Of a DNA stretch of 27,801 bases, positions 26,322-27,801 are shown piece by piece. The notes below the pieces were generated by a model. The model worked only from the letters and a program-made list of their open reading frames with translations, was not told the origin of the DNA and did not search any database. Source of the stretch: an uncultured Demequina sp. (GTDB lineage: Bacteria; Actinomycetota; Actinomycetes; Actinomycetales; Demequinaceae); assembly GCA_937925595.1 (NCBI GenBank), contig CALALQ010000171.1, forward strand, positions 1 through 27,801. The letters run 5' to 3'. The position numbers and the translations under genes were made by a program. The stretch's first letter is position 1. Every line of letters begins with the position of its first letter.

Positions 26322-26402
26322 TCAGGCGCAGGGCACGACGCGACACATGCGCATTCGGCGCATGCAGAAGGAGCCGGCGGCGTGCGTGGTGGACGCGCTC
26401 AT
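26322..26402 (-). CDS. Cys/Met-rich leader peptide (26 aa), candidate attenuator
   Basis: A short ORF in the symporter leader, starting with the ATG at 26400-26402, preceded by AGGAG at 5-nt spacing. Residues 13-26 read CMRRMRMCRVVPCA: three Cys and three Met in 14 codons, ending just before the stop. Its stop is 90 nt before the symporter start. Ribosome stalling at Cys (or Met) codons when the charged tRNA is scarce would expose or hide the downstream region, as known for cysteine-rich upstream ORFs in mycobacterial sulfur genes. Translation is supported only by the ribosome site and composition. Confidence 0.6.
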   Translation of the reverse strand: MSASTTHAAGSFCMRRMRMCRVVPCA

Positions 26403-26446
26403 GCTCACTCCTGTCGACAGACGGCCTCGTGCCGTTCGCTGGCGTT

Positions 26447-26476
26447 ACCCTATCGAATAGATAGGAAATAACGCAA
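26447..26476 (-). promoter_or_regulatory. promoter and overlapping operator of the symporter locus
   Basis: On the minus strand -35 TTGCGT (26471-26476) and -10 TAGGGT (26447-26452) are 18 bp apart. A palindrome CCTATC-GAATA-GATAGG (26449-26465) lies between and over the -10, where a bound repressor would block transcription. Transcription would begin near 26440, giving a leader of about 210 nt. The rest of 26477-26568 shows nothing clear. Confidence 0.5.
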
Positions 26477-26568
26477 GTACCTATTATGCAGGAGTTTTCT
26501 GAGGGCGCGAGACACTGTGAGCGGTCCAGATGCAACAACGCCCCGCCCTGCGTTCGACGGCTGTCCAG

Positions 26569-27321
26569 TCACCTAGCCAAGAGGATAGTGCTATTGAAAG
26601 TGAGCAAAGCGAAGATCGAGAAGTCGGCCCCTGCGTGGAGAGCCATCGCGCCCACTAGCCCGGTTCGGGTTCGCAGCCTCACGAGCGACGCGGCGACGCC
26701 AAACGCAAACGTGGCCGCGAACCCCAATGGCCCGCCTGGTACGCCTGCCGCAACGTGTGCCAGTGCGAATGCTGTTGCCGACACGCTGACCGAAGCCCAG
26801 ATGGAGAACGTCGCTCGCACACACGCACGAATCAGGAACTCCCGAAACACCAGTTCCTCAACCATGGCATTCAACGCCGCAAGTGCCGCCAGGCACGTCA
26901 CCAAGAGAGCAGTGGGGCCCACCTGTTCTTGCAACCAATCGAGCAGCTGCTCGACGCTCGTTCGGGTTGCAGACCAACCTGATCGCGTGCGCCAGGTGTC
27001 CAGACGTACAGCGACTACGCCGCAAGCGACTCCCCCGGCCAGCGCCCAAGCGACGCCAGGCCCCCACTCGTGCCGCCGTGGAAGGCCCAGCCTGCCGCGC
27101 GACGCCAAGAGTGCGAGGGTTGCGGCTACCCCTATTGGCCCCAGGAGGATTCCAGATGCGACCGCGAGCAATGATGAACACGCTTGGCTTCGCTCCCAGA
27201 GCCCAAGTGCGCCTGCCAAGCCAAGTACGGGCACCCACAATGGGGCCTGGATGCTGTATGCGAGGGCGATCAGCGCTGCTGCAACAAGGGCGTAGGCACC
27301 AGACTTGCTCACCAGTGCCAT
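26569..27321 (-). CDS. CPBP-family intramembrane metalloprotease
   Basis: 250 aa, seven to eight hydrophobic segments. The CPBP (CAAX/Abi) motifs are visible in order: EELVFR at 155-160 (EExxxR), FALAH with His189 (FxxxH), and LHAGADF with His229 and Asp233 in place of the usual HxxxN/B. In bacteria such proteins act in peptide maturation, bacteriocin self-immunity or stress. Codons include more A/T-ending ones than in the backbone genes. It starts 9 nt after the stop of the lipoprotein gene, with no strong ribosome site, so co-transcription is likely. Confidence 0.85.
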   Translation of the reverse strand: MALVSKSGAYALVAAALIALAYSIQAPLWVPVLGLAGALGLWERSQACSSLLAVASGILLGPIGVAATLALLASRGRLGLPRRHEWGPGVAWALAGGVACGVVAVRLDTWRTRSGWSATRTSVEQLLDWLQEQVGPTALLVTCLAALAALNAMVEELVFREFLIRACVRATFSIWASVSVSATAFALAHVAAGVPGGPLGFAATFAFGVAASLVRLRTRTGLVGAMALHAGADFSIFALLTFNSTILLAR

Positions 27322-27330
27322 CGCAGTTTA

Positions 27331-27753
27331 CTAGCAGCTAATCGTGACAGTCTGCGAGTAGTCATACGGCTTTTGGATGCTCGCGGCCTTCCCTGAGGTC
27401 AATACAATCTTGCGCAACTGCACTCTGGTTCGATAAGTGCCCTTGACGCAACTGGTAGTAGACGCTTGCAGTACATACTCCTTGCCCGAAACCGGATTCG
27501 AGTACGACTCCGGATTGTCAGCTATGACTCTCCAGGAGCCGTTGACGAGGCGCTCAACGTAGACCGCGAGCTCAAGGCGGCTGACACCCTCGCAGCCGAA
27601 TCTGGTCTTCCCAACTACGACCTTCTGGCCGAACTGGGACAAGTATCCTTTGGAGACGTGAGGATTATCCGCTTCACCACCGCAACCCTCACCCCGCTGA
27701 CCACCCTGCGCGCAACCAGCCAGCGCTAGAAGGCCTGCGAGGACGCAGTGCAA
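27331..27753 (-). CDS. putative lipoprotein, possible frameshift in signal peptide
   Basis: 140 aa from the TTG at 27751-27753. A lipobox-like LALAGC (Cys14) suggests a lipoprotein; the mature part has four more cysteines and a strand-rich pattern (RLELAVYVERLVNGSWRVIA; YRTRVQLRKIV), possibly a small Ig-like or inhibitor-like fold. The visible start lacks the basic n-region. A better start, ATG at 27779-27781 behind AAGGGGGAA, is one base out of frame; removing one base near 27754-27755 would give MMRRMRMES followed by LHCVLAGLLALAGC, an ideal lipoprotein signal. Either a frameshift mutation or a sequencing error is suspected. Function unknown. Confidence 0.6.
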   Translation of the reverse strand: MHCVLAGLLALAGCAQGGQRGEGCGGEADNPHVSKGYLSQFGQKVVVGKTRFGCEGVSRLELAVYVERLVNGSWRVIADNPESYSNPVSGKEYVLQASTTSCVKGTYRTRVQLRKIVLTSGKAASIQKPYDYSQTVTISC

Positions 27754-27801
27754 CCGACTCCATGCGCATACGACGCATCATTTCCCCCTTACCCGTGAAT
27801 T

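Overview
The window is a high-GC actinobacterial chromosome segment. The backbone gene order tRNA-Leu | fhaA-fhaB-pstP-rodA-pbpA-pknA-pknB | trpG/pabA-like amidotransferase - small membrane protein - class E sortase | crgA - rhomboid - ppiA is typical of Actinomycetia. The details (four PASTA repeats on PknB, a sortase E next to crgA, GC-rich codons, many leaderless starts) fit Micrococcales. I cannot name the species from sequence alone.

Layout. 1-301: start of a divergent minus-strand gene cut by the window edge, then an intergenic region with two AT-rich palindromes. 302-5719: glycogen phosphorylase, a PiT phosphate transporter with a lysine-rich tail, a small membrane partner, a four-helix membrane protein, and a YgjV-like membrane protein with a soluble C-terminal domain. 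5720-5971: a repeat/palindrome element, a terminator and tRNA-Leu(CAG) on the minus strand. 6019-14370: the growth, division and Ser/Thr phosphorylation operon, in which five of the six junctions from fhaA to pknA-pknB are overlaps or very short gaps. 14389-15958 (minus): sortase E, a 55-aa membrane protein and the amidotransferase, joined by 4-nt overlaps. 16066-17729: crgA, then rhomboid and cyclophilin on the opposite strand, with a twin palindrome between the convergent genes. 17814-21637: an alanine-rich single-span protein, then (minus) a GNAT - signalling ATPase - MntP operon.

The right part (21701-26402, minus) is the most intriguing. A TcyP/DAACS-type symporter is preceded by a long leader holding a 26-codon ORF whose last 14 codons include three Cys and three Met. 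It overlaps by 4 nt a secreted, membrane-anchored protein, which is followed by a secreted thioredoxin-like/Ig-like protein. Each of these two secreted proteins has a single cysteine in its whole sequence. I propose, as inference, a sulfur-responsive cystine or thiol acquisition locus. The far right end (26569-27781) holds a CPBP-family membrane protease and a lipoprotein with a suspected frameshift in its signal peptide; codon use there is less GC-biased, suggesting accessory DNA.

A general feature of the window is transcription without a leader: several genes have a TANNNT-like -10 hexamer ending exactly 6-7 nt before the start codon, which was used to choose starts.
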